Origin: Mactra quadrangularis
Taxonomy: Eukaryota > Mollusca > Bivalvia > Venerida > Mactridae
Direction: 5' to 3'
Length of the DNA stretch: 64,000 bases
NCBI GenBank assembly: GCA_025267735.1
Contig: CM046303.1
Location: forward strand, 19,458,403 to 19,522,402
The notes beneath the pieces were generated by a model. It had not been told where the DNA came from and did not search any database. It saw only the letters and a program-made list of their open reading frames with translations. The position numbers and the translations under genes are program-made. Below, piece by piece: positions 1 to 14,095 of this stretch (the stretch's first letter is position 1; each line of letters starts with the position of its first letter).

Positions 1-3000
1 GTATATAGGTGCTCCAGCGACAAACAAAAGATGTATTCAAAGCTGCGCAGTTTCTTCCACAAAACAGGAAACTCGCAAATTTAATAGTATAGATTGCATT
101 GCATCAATGCTATTTAATAGCAACAGAAACAACTATTAATTGTTTCAGTGTGTATCTTTTACGAGTATAACATTGCGCGTCTACAATATGTCGGAAACAT
201 TAATTGATAACAGAAACTGCTAAATCAATTAATTCCCATATTTCATTCTGATAGTTGTTTGATCTTATGTCAGGTTGATATCTTTATATCAATTAGTCTC
301 ACATGAATTGATTGAAGAATCTACATAGTAATATAACTCATATCTTTGTTCAGATAATGTAAACAACAAGGCAATTAAACATTTATAAAGATGATGTGAA
401 ACATCTATTCAATACACTTGATACCTACAATGATATATTATATAAAACCGCAAACTTGTTTAAGTTTGTAAGCAAAGTTTAGTGATCGAAAGCCCACATT
501 AACTGTTGAAGATTATTGTAAATGAATTTACGAACTGGCGGTCATAATCAAAATGAAAGCTATCGTGTTTTATAACACCAAAGAGACGTTTGTTGAGTGA
601 TGTATTCAATTAATCATTGTTTTAGATACAAAGATGACCTCTTGAATACACTCATAGTATTCCAAGCACGAACTATATTAACATCACTGACAAGAGTTAC
701 TATTAAATGATTTATTAGACAATATGATCCAAATATTCGCAGTAGCCATTTGTGAAATATGGGATTACGATAAGAGTTATCGGAAGGAAACATTTTCTGG
801 GAGTTCATTATCCTTTTTAAAACGACCTGTCAATATGTGTTGACGTTATTCATTTTACTTTTATTATATAAAATATTATATTAATGAAGCACGACTTTTG
901 CGATAAGACATGCACACAAATATGTCAGCCAGTCCAAAATAAAACATTCTTGGATGAAAGCATATAATTTGAAGCACGGGGCTAGTAATCTATAACATAT
1001 AAGAACGTGGTGAGTCTAACAATGAATAATGTAACCAAAGTGAAATTGAACTTTCCATGAGCATGCTTGATTGATTTGGTTTTATATTACTATCCTTATC
1101 ATTGACAATAGGAAGGAAGTTTACCAACCATCGATGTTGGTATGCGACAATACTATTTTTATTGTGCATTGCAACGGTGTTAATTCTGAAACTAAAAGCA
1201 TCGGTATATGGATTTAAGCGCTCTATTCTCTAAATTTGAATCATAAAAGGTCCACTGAAGAATCACAAGTTAAGCCATACATGTTCATACTTTCATACAT
1301 GTTTCTTTGTTTTATTTTATTATCGTATAAAGTATATTTTATTTGCATGTATAATAAAGGACTATATATGTTTATTACATCTTATATGCGTTTGGTTAAT
1401 TTTGTCAATATTCTTTATACAAAATTATTTTTTGTGGCACTCTCTTATATGACTTGATTTAAAACGATTCAACAGATACTTCTTGACACTAACAACTACT
1501 TAAAATGTATCTCTTTTACAAATATCAAACATTATGTCATTTTTTGTAGCAAGCATGTCAACATGTTCAAATGATAACGCGTATTTTATTATCTAACATG
1601 CTTCCACAGGGTAAACATTTCATTTGGCACTTGCAGCGCAATGCTCGATTATTCACGCTTGAAATGGCTGTACAAACATTGCATGTCACATCTTTGTAAC
1701 CTTTGTAAACTCCTAGTTTTGTTTGAACCTTTATGAATTCAACAATCTTAATAAACCAAACAATCGCCATATTCAGGTTTTTTATCACTTAGAATATATT
1801 TACTATCATTAAAAATATAAAGGATTGGGTATTATTAGATCTTGCACGTTACAGTCATGCAAGGAAAGTGGTATTATTTTCAAATTAAGTATTTGGTTTG
1901 TAAGAAAGATCGCAGTGTATCTAATTCAGAATATGAAATGCGTTGTTTTATAGTATTGCATGCTGTATCTCTATTGTATCACACAAATTATGACAGTATA
2001 CATACGTTGTTTCTTCTTTTCAAATATCTTTATCACGAATGTTTTGTTATACTTAGACAAAGGCATTTACAATGATCAATCAAACTTATCTCTTTTGCAA
2101 CACCTAATGCACTTCTCGTATAAATTATATGCTAATATTGTCATTTTATCTGCTAGTAAAATATATCTTTCTTCCTAGCTGACGTTTCGGAATTCGTAAA
2201 TCAACAAGTCATGCTATACAGTGCATTGTATTTATTTTATACTTTAGTACAAATTGGATACCTAGAAATATTTCAAACGACACAGAAAATGATAATTTAT
2301 AATCTTATTAATCCATAGTCTTTTATATTAAAGTCAGAAATTAAATAACCGTAATAAATAGTATCATGAGGCTGGTGTTATATATTCCTGAACTTCGTTT
2401 TATAGTAGCTGGTTCTCATATTAGTCATCATGAACCATGTTTTTGTATATTCACTTTCGCAATAAAAGCTTACCCAGACAACAAGTACGCACACGCGAAA
2501 GAAATCGACAATAGAACGCCTAAATGATGCGAATCATGATGGCTCAGCAACGATAAATACAAACTTGAGGGTTTAAAAAGTTTTTGTATGCTTGTAGGCA
2601 TACACACTATAAATAGCATAAGAAAATATGTGTACTCTAATTCTAAAAAAATATAATCGGTCCTTGTTTTATGTAGGTTTTGGTAATGTTTTACTTTAAT
2701 ATACAATTATATATGTGGTTATTGAAATGAAGTTGAAATAGGTATACCAAAATGTATACCAGTTTGTAAAGTTTGCATAATACATATTCATATTGGAAAC
2801 TATAAATTATCTTGCAAAATTAACAAAATTACATTCATAGGACATAATCGCCGTAGCAAAATTAGAATAGACTAGCTGTATATATTTAACTTATACTAGT
2901 TTAATGTGTACTTATTACAAAATCTAAGCTTTTGAATTCATAAGCACGTCATTACTTAATTTCAATATCAATTTTCTAAAGACTTTAATGATAAAACTCG

Positions 3001-4220
3001 TGGATTCCATACCTTAAATTTAATAAACAAAACATCTAGAACAAAAGGAATATTGAAACAAATTTAATATTTGTTGGTATTGACAGCAACTTCAAGTCTG
3101 AAACAATGGTTATTGATTGTGAAACGAAGTGTGTTTACGTAAAAAATGATCAAAAACTAATATTTGATCAGATAAAATTTGTATTTATCCTGGAATCTTT
3201 GAATTGAAAGTAACAAACAAATAATGCATATAAGGTTATATTCTCGGTTTTTCAAGAGTACTCCATAACTTGTTAAGATACCCCCTTGTGTGTTTACTCA
3301 GCTTTAAAATAGATGCACTCTTAACATTATCTGTCATACAGTTCTTCTAAGTTACTAGTGAGAATGGAGCGAGGTCGACTTGAAAAATGACGTAAATAGA
3401 TTTTTTTCCCCTAAATCTTTCAGTCAAGGAAGTCTTGATGCATTTATAATATTGATGTTTGATCGATTCAAAATTTTTTAATACGGTACCATTATGGTTT
3501 AAATATAGTATATTAAGTACATGCACGTCGCACAATTAAATAAGTTTAAAGAACATTTCAATCGATCAAGTTCAAACAGAACTTAGACCATATAACGATG
3601 AATGCAAAATATCAAAAATATGCAAAAATGTATAATTCTAATTATAGTTAATAGTTTATCAGAAATTATATTTAAGTCGTCATAATAGGATTTGTGATTG
3701 CTAATATTAAATATAATTTCACTAATTTCAGGAAACTGGCGAAATTTACTGTCATCCAATTAAAGACAGCACAAGGAGACCGCTGCATAATGCAATTGTG
3801 TCCATCACAAAATTTCATTTGTTGATCATTTGTCAGTCGAATGCGAATTTTACAAAACCATTGCAACATAAATCACTTTAAACACGAAACCCTATTAAAC
3901 CTAGTGACATTTATAGTATGGAAAAACTGGGGGGGAATCTCTAAGTGTTGTGCATTAGAAGGAAAAGATACTAAATCGTTAAATATTTTACAAAGACTTA
4001 AATGTGTGGTACAAAGTAAATTTTAAAATGAAACAAAACATCACGTGCAAACTAATACTACATATAATGAATGAACTGTTACTTCATATGTGTTTTGATG
4101 TTTGTGGCTGTACTTAATTGACTGTTTGATTAAGGTGATTAGCAAAGAGGTTTTAATACTTTCAACTTGTTGCTATAACAAGGTAAACGTGTTGCATGCA
4201 ATGTTGTTGGTAAGGGTCGT
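1..4220. other. AT-rich intergenic or intronic DNA, no gene seen
   Basis: I read both strands and found no open frame with a recognisable domain, no tRNA box pair, no tandem array and no clear terminal inverted repeats. Short open frames here are under 80 codons and rich in Ile, Tyr, Phe and Leu, as expected of random AT-rich sequence. The region could be an intron of a long gene or a spacer; nothing visible separates these. Confidence 0.6.
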
Positions 4221-4264
4221 GTTATTGTATTTTTCTCTGTCAACCTATCACTTATTGTTTATTT

Positions 4265-4450
4265 CTAATACAAACAAATACAATTGACAGAAATGTTTTA
4301 TTGACCCATCAAAAATATACTATAAATAGTAATTGCAAGACTGTTGTCAGGTATGCCCTTGAATTTCTTTTGTATCTAACTTAAGATAAAAACCAACTAT
4401 CACATCCTTTGTAAAGAATGAAAGAGCAATGAATGTTATTCTGCTTTGAG
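4265..4450 (+). repeat. Direct duplication block, copy 1
   Basis: This block aligns in the same orientation with 5375-5575, about 1.1 kb downstream. Shared landmarks are 'acagaaatgtt', 'tatcaaa', 'taaaaatagtaa', 'gctgtcaggta', 'ccttgaa' followed by 'tttgtat', and 'attctgctttga', all in the same order. A shorter related piece lies at about 11130-11180. No coding potential is conserved between the copies, so this looks like noncoding segmental duplication or an unclassified interspersed repeat. Confidence 0.6.
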
Positions 4451-5374
4451 AAAAATCTAACGTTCCTTGGTTGCATTTAACGTCTGTGAAGTTTATTAAT
4501 ACAAAAGCTTCTGGTGAATAGACGAAACCTAAATGAGTCAACTAAAGAAAAAAATGTTGAAAGCTAATAGCCAATGTTTTATATGTTCATCTCCATTTGT
4601 TGTGCGCATGATGCATTGAACTACACGCCTCAGCTAGTCTTTTGTCGTGTTATTTAAATTGAATTTTATGAAGAGTGATATGAAGCAAAATGACGAACAA
4701 AACCAATCATAAAAATATCATGTAAATGGCATTGCTATTTAATGTGAATATATTTACAAAATCTTGGTAATACATCAATTCATACTATATCTGATGGGCT
4801 TATGTTTCCAAATTTGCCCATTGTTAAGTATATAAAAGAGATGTAAAGTAGTAATGCAAGCCTTATGTTCAAATTAAGGTAGATCTCAGAGACACGATAA
4901 AACAGAATGCCATATGGTGTAATATGTTCTGATTTCATGACAATATAGCCAGAAGCCTTTCTTAACGGTGTCAATAGACTACTTATGTAATACGAAGAAG
5001 ATTTTCTCGGTAATAAACGGCTTATAACAGAATTAAGTAAGTGAATTTCGTCAGTGACCATTTGAATGTTATGATAGACGTCAAAGATATATTGATTTAG
5101 TCAATACATTGAAATAATGGTGCTAGAGGGAGCTGCCTACAGAATCAAGTTTCCAGAAGAGGTTTTCTTATATTTTATTACTTAAACCAACAAATGTGAG
5201 TGAATTTCTTAGATAAATGACAATTTCACTCAGAACTTGTGCAAAATGGTTTTGAAAGTCGATTGTAATTGGATTCTTTTTCATTTTTATTTCGACCTAC
5301 TGTACTCGTTTTTTTTTTCAAGAAAAGTTTCGTAAGACTAAACATATAAAAAGTGTGGCTTTATCTCTGATATA

Positions 5375-5575
5375 AACAAATGACATTAACAGAAATGTTA
5401 ATTGGTTTATCAAAGGAATACTAAAAATAGTAAGTTCAAGACCGCTGTCAGGTATTTCCTCAATACAAGGATGTGTCCTTGAAATGTTTTGTATTTTACT
5501 TTAATTACTCATCAACTATGACATTTCATTTAAATACCACATGATGACAGAAACACATTCTGCTTTGAACGCTGC
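5375..5575 (+). repeat. Direct duplication block, copy 2
   Basis: This is the partner of the block at 4265-4450. The copy carries a small internal insertion around 'ctcaatacaaggatgtgtcc', which itself looks like a local repetition of the flanking 'cctt/tgtcc' text. Differences are spread evenly, as in old neutral duplicates. Confidence 0.6.
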
Positions 5576-5579
5576 ACAT

Positions 5580-7065
5580 ACATCAGATATCATTTTATTC
5601 TGTTATGATATTAACAGAAGTTATTTCCTTTGATGCTTGTCTGCAAAAATATTAATAGGTCAATTACGGTGTTCAGAAAAACCTTGTGGATCGTCTTATG
5701 TCTGACTGTTTGCTTGCTATTTTACTATCGCTTTAATTATTCCTTTGTCATGTCAATTGAAATAATGAAAACATCAGAAAAAATATAACAAAGTATTGTC
5801 AATCACTGAGATAGATTTTTTTCTAGATTAACTGCGTAGTTTAATTCATATAATGAACTATACCTAAGATGACAGTCGATAGCTACTCGATAAACAGTTA
5901 CTCATGGTTTGATTTAGCTCACCATTTTCATTTGAATTAGAAGATAAATTTTAATAATCCTCAATATACACTACCCATCTGAATTATTGACCAAATGTAA
6001 TGACTATTTGTTTTTTTATTACATATTCAATTTTGAATGTATGTCAAATAATTTACCAGGAAATAACTATTTGGATTTATTAATTATTTAATGTTTAACG
6101 TATATAAGTACGTATGGTATAATATGTCCTTTTACTGTGTGCTTATCCGCATTCGGAAGAATCTCATTAGTTTTATACTATAAAAGTTCCTGATAGTTCA
6201 ACATTTACTAGCTTACCATCCAAAATACTAATGATAATTTATATGTATATTCTATTAACTGGTAATGGAGTCCATACCGAGATTACCCATTTACAACATA
6301 AATGTGCCATAAAAAGACATTAACAAGTCCACACTATAGTCTTACAGCACGTCACATCTTCATAAGAGTCACGAACTATTGTTGTTTGCAGTATTGCTGA
6401 TAAAGTTCAGAAATATATGAAGAAACATTTATATAGATAAGAAGATAAAAGAATACAGCCTGACATATGGACGTATAAAAAAAAAGAATTTGAAAACATA
6501 TCAGGAACGACAACTGTAAACACAAAGACCTTTTATACATACCCAACATCATAGAGGGATTTTAAAAAAACATCGCGGTCATTTGGTTCAATTTATTGAA
6601 TTACGGTTTCCGTTTTTAGATTTTAGCAGAGTTACTAAATGTACGTTACTACGTATGGTTGTTTTGGCTAAGGTTCAACAATAGAAGCATTGTAAATTGC
6701 ATGGCAGTCAGTGCGATGCCTTTCTCCGTTAAGTTAAACATGCATTTAAGTTTAATTTGGTAGACATTTGTTGTCAGTTTATTCATTGGTACTAATGTAT
6801 TTAGACAAGGCTATTTTGAATCTACTAGCGGTTTGTCAATACTTTGTTAGACTCATATCCTAAAGAAGTCTGAAAGCTCTGTGTTTATTAGCCCGGTCAT
6901 TCTGAAAAGCATGAGTCTATTATTTTGCTCAAATACGTCCCTTTGTCTCAACTGTATAACAAGAGTAATGCTAAACTGGCTTATGAGTTGATTGTAAAGT
7001 CCGTCTGTTAATCATCATTTTACATGATTCTTGTAAAGATAAAAATAAAAAGCAAGGATGTGAAT
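5580..7065. other. AT-rich DNA, nothing recognised
   Basis: I see no gene, RNA gene or mobile element in this stretch on either strand; only short homopolymer runs such as the A run near 6477-6484. Confidence 0.5.
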
Positions 7066-7070
7066 ATAAC

Positions 7071-7230
7071 TGACATTTTCTGGTTTAATGCATAGTAAAT
7101 ATCGTACGTTAATTTGTCAAATAGAGCATGGGTATTGCTGTCACAATATATTCTCATTTAGCAGTCTGGTTGAGAGTGATCTGTTGTGAATAAGGTACAC
7201 ATAATATCCGTAGACTAAATACAAACAACA
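7071..7230 (+). repeat. Dispersed repeat P1, outlying direct copy
   Basis: This segment matches the 3' half of the longer block at 12608-13201 in the same orientation. It shares 'acattttctggtt', 'atagtaaatatcg', 'tgtcacaat', 'agcagtctg', 'gatctg' and 'agactaaatacaaa' in order. It lies outside the left arm of the large inverted duplication, so the block was also copied directly. Other copies: 24600-24745 and 29061-29235 (plus strand), 47879-48050 and 54416-55005 (minus strand). Confidence 0.6.
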
Positions 7231-7234
7231 TTAC

Positions 7235-10200
7235 TGTATATCACGTATATGCAATGGTTGATGCATTAACTCTCAGACGAATTATTTCTAGTTTTTAAAA
7301 TTAGGTTTATATTCACAAAGTACACTCGTTATTTTGATGCTAAATGCATGGTAAAGAACAGAACAGAACAGAACCAATATTTTATTTTAAATTAGGTACA
7401 TGTTGTACAGCAAGAGCAAAATACATATACAAATTTGATAATACAATGGTATTTTTAACAATGTTTATTTTCATGTTTTGTAACGCCCGAGTTAACAAAA
7501 TAACAAACTGTAAATCCGCTTGCAAACAAAAATACAAAGTCAAATTTAATACGTATCAATGTTATAAAATGATATCAAATAATAATTGCAAAACTGCTTT
7601 GACCAGAGCAGTTTATCTATGATATTGTTTAAGTCTGTAATGGGATGCTATTAATATGTAAAATACGTTACCAAAGGCCTTGCATAATAGATAATTAGTT
7701 TTGTTTAGAATATAATTTGACGAGTTAGTTTTTAAAAAAATTACCATTTACATTGTATCCGACTGTACCTGTATTAAAAATAATATACAAAGAACAATAA
7801 TTACTTAACTTTCATTCAAAATGTTCAGAATGTTTACAGATCAAGGCGGTCTGTCAGACATTAGTCTATCAAATATTTTACAGACAATTATTACATCAAT
7901 CATAAAACATTGTCTGTTGATTTGAAATAAGAACTGTGTGTATGCAAGATTTTTCGACTAGTAATACTATGTTACAAAATATAGAAATTTAGTTTTTATG
8001 TTACCCACGTTTTTGCCATACATTATATACGTAAGATTCATGTATTTTATTATTCTTTTTTACTCACTACATTTATGTGGCCGAAAATAGAATGACTGAA
8101 TATCATTGACTATTTATATTGGTAAAACAAACGTATATTCCATTCAACCTCCCACTAACCATACACACAACGAGAGTTTTGGTCAATCTACAAACATATT
8201 TATATACTTGAATAAAATATGGAAACTACAATAGCATGCGTACATTTTTAACAGCATTTTATTTGAATTTTTAGAAACACGGAAAGGTTATACATATTTT
8301 CTTTGTCAAATTTGTTAATGAACATATTTATCATTCGGACTCTCTTGGAATAAGTGATGATTACTAATGAAGGAATTAATATAATTTTATATAAAAACCC
8401 TGAACTATTGTATCATTTATATGTTTTTTCTTCCTTAATGATGATAGGTGACAAGTCCTTTACCATATTTTACACGTTTAGTTCTCATTAGGTAAATTGA
8501 GCAACGAGGTCATTGCATTTTACTTATTATTCCTACAAAAGAATGGTAAGATGGTGAGATGGTGAGAAGAAAACCGTCATACATCAGTATGAACAAACCA
8601 TTATCTTTAATACAAACAATTCCAATTATTTAATTAGGAATAACAAGTATCATATAATGGTACAAGGTGTCGTAAAACTTATTATAGATTTAATCAAAGA
8701 TACCAATTTTATGTTTCGTTTTTAAATTTGGCTAGTGCGTACTTGTGCATTCTTTTCCTAGCATACAACCCCATTCCAAAAAAAACCCGAATTTTTTATT
8801 ATTATAAGCATTTTGTTATGACAATCGATTTGTAAGAACTTTTTCTTTCTTTTTTGATTTATTATGTAATACTTCTACTGAATACCAGCCTGTTTTTTCC
8901 CTTCAGCATCCTGTTCCAATCCATACGAAAAAGTCGAAGATTGTTTATGATATTTTTAAGAAAAAGAATATCATCATTCTGAGATGCTGAGAAATGTCTG
9001 AATTGATAAGATGTAGATAAAATCATTAAACTAAAGATTAATCGAGTTTGACAGTTATTCAAAAAACTAAATATTTTGTTTTTCAACATAACATTTCAAT
9101 AACAACCTAAGTGAGTGAGATGAATCGTGCTTGGTGTCATGTCTGTGGTTTTTTAAACGGAATAAAGGATAAAATTGAATTTAATATAAAACAGGCACTA
9201 CCCAGGTCGTGATTAATTCTATCAACAGTTAGCTTAGAAATGAATGATCTAGCATATCATTGGAAGATTGTTAAGATATAACATCTATACAACACTTGAC
9301 TTCAAATTGTAGATTTAGTTACATAATTGCGTTACAATCCTGGCTTTAACAATTATTTCAAATCTTCAACGCACATTTTATATAGTTTGTATTAGACGTG
9401 TTATGCTTTCTAAGTTATGTAGTTGCACCAGTAGAATACCTTGAAAATGTAAGAAATTCAGCCACTCGATAGATGTCAATATCTTGATTTTATATGCCTC
9501 CTACCAACATAGATTGCGTATCGTGAATATGCCTAATTAATATCATTTTTTTGCTGCAACAATAATCAACAATGAAGCAGTGTTTACACTGTGTACAAAT
9601 AGATATGCATTAAGCAGATACATGCACATTAGGACCTACTAACCACTAAACACAGCTGCTGGGATTTGGTATTTGTGTCTTAATAGTTAGTGATTTGATG
9701 ATTTTGATCAGAAAATCTTATTAAACTCGATTAACTATCGCGGATGGTTTACAATTTCTGCTTGAACTAGTTTTTAAAGCCGTATCATGGTATCTTAACA
9801 TCACGTTTAAATGGTGTAAATATAGTTATTCAATGAAAACTGATACTTAACATGCGGCGAACTAATAATGTTTTAACTAGAGCAGTGCTTATCAAAGTAT
9901 GCAAAATAGTGTTATAACTTTATTTTTAGAAATTTTGATCTACCTTTGATCAAGTAAATCTCGTTAGGTTTAACATCTGCTTTGTGCTATTGCAATTAAC
10001 AATTAGATTGATTCAAAAGCTTTTGAGGGGAACAAAACGGTCGTAAAAACAGGTATTTACCCTGCCTTTGCCCAACTAAATACTACAAAAGTAGTAAAGG
10101 GTGTGGAAGTCCAAAAATTTAACGAAAGTATTTGATTCCATAACAATACCTTGATTATATTAAGAACATAATGTTGAATGTCAAATGAAACTCTTGAAAG

Positions 10201-10500
10201 CAGTATTATTAGAAGCACATATACATACATGCCGACCTGAACATAGACATATACTTATACATTTGAATACAGAAATATATTCTGTTGATTGCATATAGTA
10301 ATTGTAATGATAACAATAATGATAATAATAACATTATTGAAAGTAATTATGATTTATTTAACGTGGCAATATATTTTGATAAATTTAATCTTCCATATGA
10401 ACCTATGAATTTTGTCTCAATGAATGTTCATATTAAAGTGAGTTATCTAGGTTAATAATAAAGAATTTATCGATATAACACATGTGAGTTGTTAAGATTA
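7235..10500. other. AT-rich DNA, nothing recognised
   Basis: The stretch begins with simple sequence, an AGAAC repeat at about 7353-7372. A short 'gatggtga' repetition lies near 8550-8575 and an 'ataat'-rich patch near 10305-10335. The open frame at 7344-7622 (92 codons) has no recognisable domain, and its start overlaps the AGAAC repeat, so I do not call it a gene. Confidence 0.5.
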
Positions 10501-10506
10501 ACAATT

Positions 10507-10700
10507 AAACACACAAATAGAAAAGCATCCAGGTGATCGCCCGCAGGTGTGCTTGATCTTCATATATTATAAGGAAAATACATTACCAGCAGACGATCAA
10601 AGACCTATTGTATACTGTAAAAACAAACATTTACAAATACATGCATTTCATTCCAAGAAACTCTTCATCGACATTTCGTGGGCTTGGTAAATTTGCTATG
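10507..10700 (+). repeat. Dispersed repeat P2, outlying direct copy
   Basis: This block matches 20595-20830 (plus strand) and 51365-51590 (minus strand). Shared order: 'gatcgcc.gcag', 'tgatc', 'attaccagc', 'atcaaag.cc.attgta', 'ctgta', then a 'cgtg' and 'ttggta' block. Together with the P1 copy at 7071-7230 it repeats the P1-then-P2 order found at 12.6 and 20.6 kb, which suggests a direct duplication of a multi-kilobase unit on the left side. Confidence 0.6.
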
Positions 10701-11649
10701 ACTTAACGTTTCATGTTTTTCTATTACATTTCGATAGTAAAATTGCCATTTGATTTACAGACTATCTCACAGTTTTCGGAGTTTGTTTGATACGAATTGT
10801 GTTCTTTTTAAAATGCACAATATGTCAACCGATCTGGATGGAAGATTGTTTAATTCAAACTAGAAGAGTTTGCAAGTTTTTAATGAGCACATTCATAAAC
10901 ACACGCTGTAGTGTGTTGTAAAATATAAAACATTTTGTTCATTTCGCCATGAGCATTAAATGTTTTTTCAGAAGCTTTGATTTAAAATTAAAAGCAGAAG
11001 ATTTGTTTCCAATAGTAACTATGTGCCTTATGTTATTAGAACACAGCCTCATTTTTGATAACGAAGACGATATTCCGTTTACAAATAATGTAAACGACAG
11101 TATTAGAAAGCTGATGTAGTTTAAATAAAATGACATTGGTAAAAATGTTCTGCTGATTCATCAAAAAAATGTTAAAAACATGTTTACTGATACAAACCTG
11201 ACGTGTTTAGCCCTTTGACATTAATAAAGAGTCTTCACAAATCCTTTTTACAAATTTTCCAAACGAACAATAAAAACAAAAATATAAATTGCAGCTCGCC
11301 TCCTAATTAAAGTACATAATCACAAGAGGCTTTCAATAAGCCTTTATATGATTATTTGTACTTAAGTAAACAAGTAAAATATGATTAGAATTTAGAATAT
11401 TTACCGGTGTATGTTTTTTGATAACAATTTAAATAAGAAAAGCCGTATATAGACACTAAGAATGGTCTACGAGATGAAATATTCGAAATGTTTCAAAACA
11501 CTACTTATAGGATTTGATTAATTAAGTTATAAGCGGGTTACATTATAATTAAGAATGTATGTTACGTATGTAAAAGATTATGACGACCATCCTCACGTGT
11601 TGAATTGTATTCCATTGTCAGTAAATCGTACATTAAACCCGTGACCTTA

Positions 11650-12050
11650 AATATTACCACAGTACTGTCGTACTAATGCTACAGTCCCATAAACATCGAA
11701 ATACCGATGAGGGCACCGTACGGGCGCCGTGCGATCAAGCTCCGCAAGGACCCGTACGAACTCTTGCGTACCCGTACTGACTGTTACGTTTTTACAAGGG
11801 TCCTTAAGATGAGCACAGTATACACGTATCAGTTTCAAAGTCAAATCGTGAACAAAATCGTGGCGGAGTCTTGATTAAACTTGCATATCTTACAGCTACG
11901 CTTCCGTACGGGTGTGTTGTTTTGTGTCATGTGCGTACCGTCACATTAATACGCAAGGCTTTACGCGGCCTACGGCTTTCTGCACGTACGGGTCCGCAAC
12001 AAGCCACGATTTTATGGGACTGTGGCATAACTATTGTCGGAATAATAGCT
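11650..12050. mobile_element. CpG-rich inverted-repeat element, non-autonomous transposon candidate
   Basis: Terminal inverted repeats are visible. The left end near 11663-11698 reads 'tgctacagtcccataaa' and then 'catcg'. The right end at 12007-12040 reads, in reverse complement, 'tgccacagtcccataaa' and then 'atcg'. The 300 bp between them are far richer in G+C and CpG than the surroundings and carry repeated 'acccgtacg' or 'cgtacgggt' words, also partly arranged as inverted repeats. No transposase frame fits, so this resembles a MITE-type element. The family is not recognised and no target-site duplication was clear. The short open frames across it are by-products of its base composition. 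Confidence 0.6.
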
Positions 12051-12607
12051 GTGTCTATATTGAGTCCTTATGCAGTATAAATACAACTAATGATACCTCG
12101 ATAAGCTTGTTTTAATAGATCAGATATTACTTGTTTATGTACGTACTTCAAATCCCAGTTTATTTTACAACAAAAATATATACGAAAGTTAAAAATGAAC
12201 CAACGTATTAACTAAATATTTCTGATACACAAAGAGAACAATGCCTCACTTATAGTATTATTACAAGTTACATTTAGTTTTAACTGCAAATTAAGTACTT
12301 TTTTCCTAATATATGCTGTCGTTACATATGTTATCAACATTAAGGAATACCTGATTAATTATTTATGGTATTGTATGCATACAGGTCTGACAATTACTAG
12401 TTTGCTTTAAAAATGATATATTGACAATTTTATTACAGCCAACTGGTTATGGTGATAATCAACTGCACGGCATATAATACCTGACCGCAATATTATGGAT
12501 GAGAAAATGTTGTGAGTTGACAATCCAAAATTTAAACCTATTGTATTCTTATTTGGATATTTTTTCAAATAATGACACTTCAAATAGTTATGTGTGTTGT
12601 AAGATTT

Positions 12608-13201
12608 CCAACAAAGAACTGATTGGAGGTCTAGACATTATAGTTGTTGGGAGACTATTTAATTAGAATATTGATTCTGGTAGGATAGAGGCTGTCGATC
12701 ATCATGAAAAGAAAAAAGTGTGGGTGTGTGAATTACTGTGTAATGGATGGAACATGTCAATGGTTTGTGACTGTACAATTTGTATTATACAAATGTCTTT
12801 AAACGGCATTTTCCATCACACGAGATAATCAGCTTCCATTTTTGCTAAAAGTCTAGAACATTGACCCACTGTTTGATTGAATGTTATAATTGATTCACTA
12901 CCAATTTATTTGGTTCCTACCAACTGACAAATCAGAAAGGTACGATATATACAAATCGTAGAGAGAAATATAATTGCCTTGTCTCTTACATTTTCTGGTT
13001 AAATGCACATCTCTTATAGTAAATATCGCAAGTTTATTATCAAATAAGGCATGATCAGTTCTGTCACAATGTCCATTCATTAAGCAGTCTGATGGAAATG
13101 ATCTGATGTGATAAAGGTACACATTATTATCCTAGACTAAATACAAATACTATTTTCTCCATTCATCATTCTTCAAAGGATATTGCGATAACTTGCAGAC
13201 A
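12608..13201 (+). repeat. Dispersed repeat P1, long copy in left arm
   Basis: This is the outermost clear block of the large palindrome, nearly 600 bp long. It aligns over its whole length with the reverse complement of 54416-55005. Landmarks in order: 'aacaaagaactgattg', 'catgtcaatg', 'aaacggcatttt', 'ctaaaagtctagaacattga', 'actgtttgattgaatgtta', 'tggttcctaccaactgacaa', 'catgatcagttctgtcacaa', 'ctgatgtgataaaggtacac' and 'gcgataacttgcaga'. It has no reading frame of note. It might be an unclassified interspersed element or simply the best-preserved part of the segmental duplication. Confidence 0.75.
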
Positions 13202-13204
13202 AAA

Positions 13205-14090
13205 TAGTTTCTTGTGTTAAAGGCATTGCTAATACTTATAGGAACGTTAATAAGGTGCTTGATGCAGTTTACAAAGATTATCCATGATTTAATTCTTTAT
13301 AAAGTTGAGGCAGTGTTTATTATTGTAGATAAATAATTTGTTCAAAGGATTTGTGCGTAAGCACATCAACATAATACATAATATACATTGCATGCTTTTC
13401 CAAACATTACAAAACATAACATGCAATAAACATGATACAAAACATAGAAATGGTCTCATAGGTGTTCTTCTGAATGATACATTAAAGCACAATATAATGT
13501 AATAATTAAATGTCAATAAACATGGTTGGAAACGCAATAGAATAGTTTACTTACAACTACTTTTGCGCTATACCATTTGCATGAGCATGTTTTTGTATTG
13601 GTATTTGCTTCGATGACAGAGAAATATAACTTTAAACTGGTTAAGTGCCACTTAATCTCAATACTGAGACGTTGGAATCTAGAATGATTAATTGAACACA
13701 TTTTATAACATGACAATCAGATTCCTTTGTGCACTGAAATACAAATAGTTTGACGTGGCATATCTTCTTTACAATTCAGTTTTACATAATAAACACACCG
13801 TGTTTTGTCTTCCGCATTTATTATCCATACAAAAAATGTGTGCGTGCTCTATTATAAATAAGATATCGCCACGCTCAGTTGTGTCTGATTGACGTTTTGA
13901 ATTGTTTTTATCTAGATTTGTTAAATATACCAAGAATAAATTCTCTAGTTAAACTGCTTTTTATAAAACTAAATTATCTTGTCGGTGAAAAGGTGCTTCA
14001 AGCTAGGCGTTAATTTTGAGAAAGCAAATGCTTAGGTAATGATGTTGTACTAATACACATAAAAATAAAATTTACTTTGCTCATTGGGTT
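13205..14090. other. AT-rich DNA, nothing recognised
   Basis: No gene or repeat was recognised. Minus-strand open frames at 13289-13537 and 13513-13716 have no domain and are Cys/Phe-rich by composition. Confidence 0.45.
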
Positions 14091-14095
14091 TATTA

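Noticed and set aside
11871..12115. Two overlapping open frames in the CpG-rich island
   Set aside because: Frames overlap in different phases and reflect GC-rich inverted-repeat sequence lacking stops, not coding selection.
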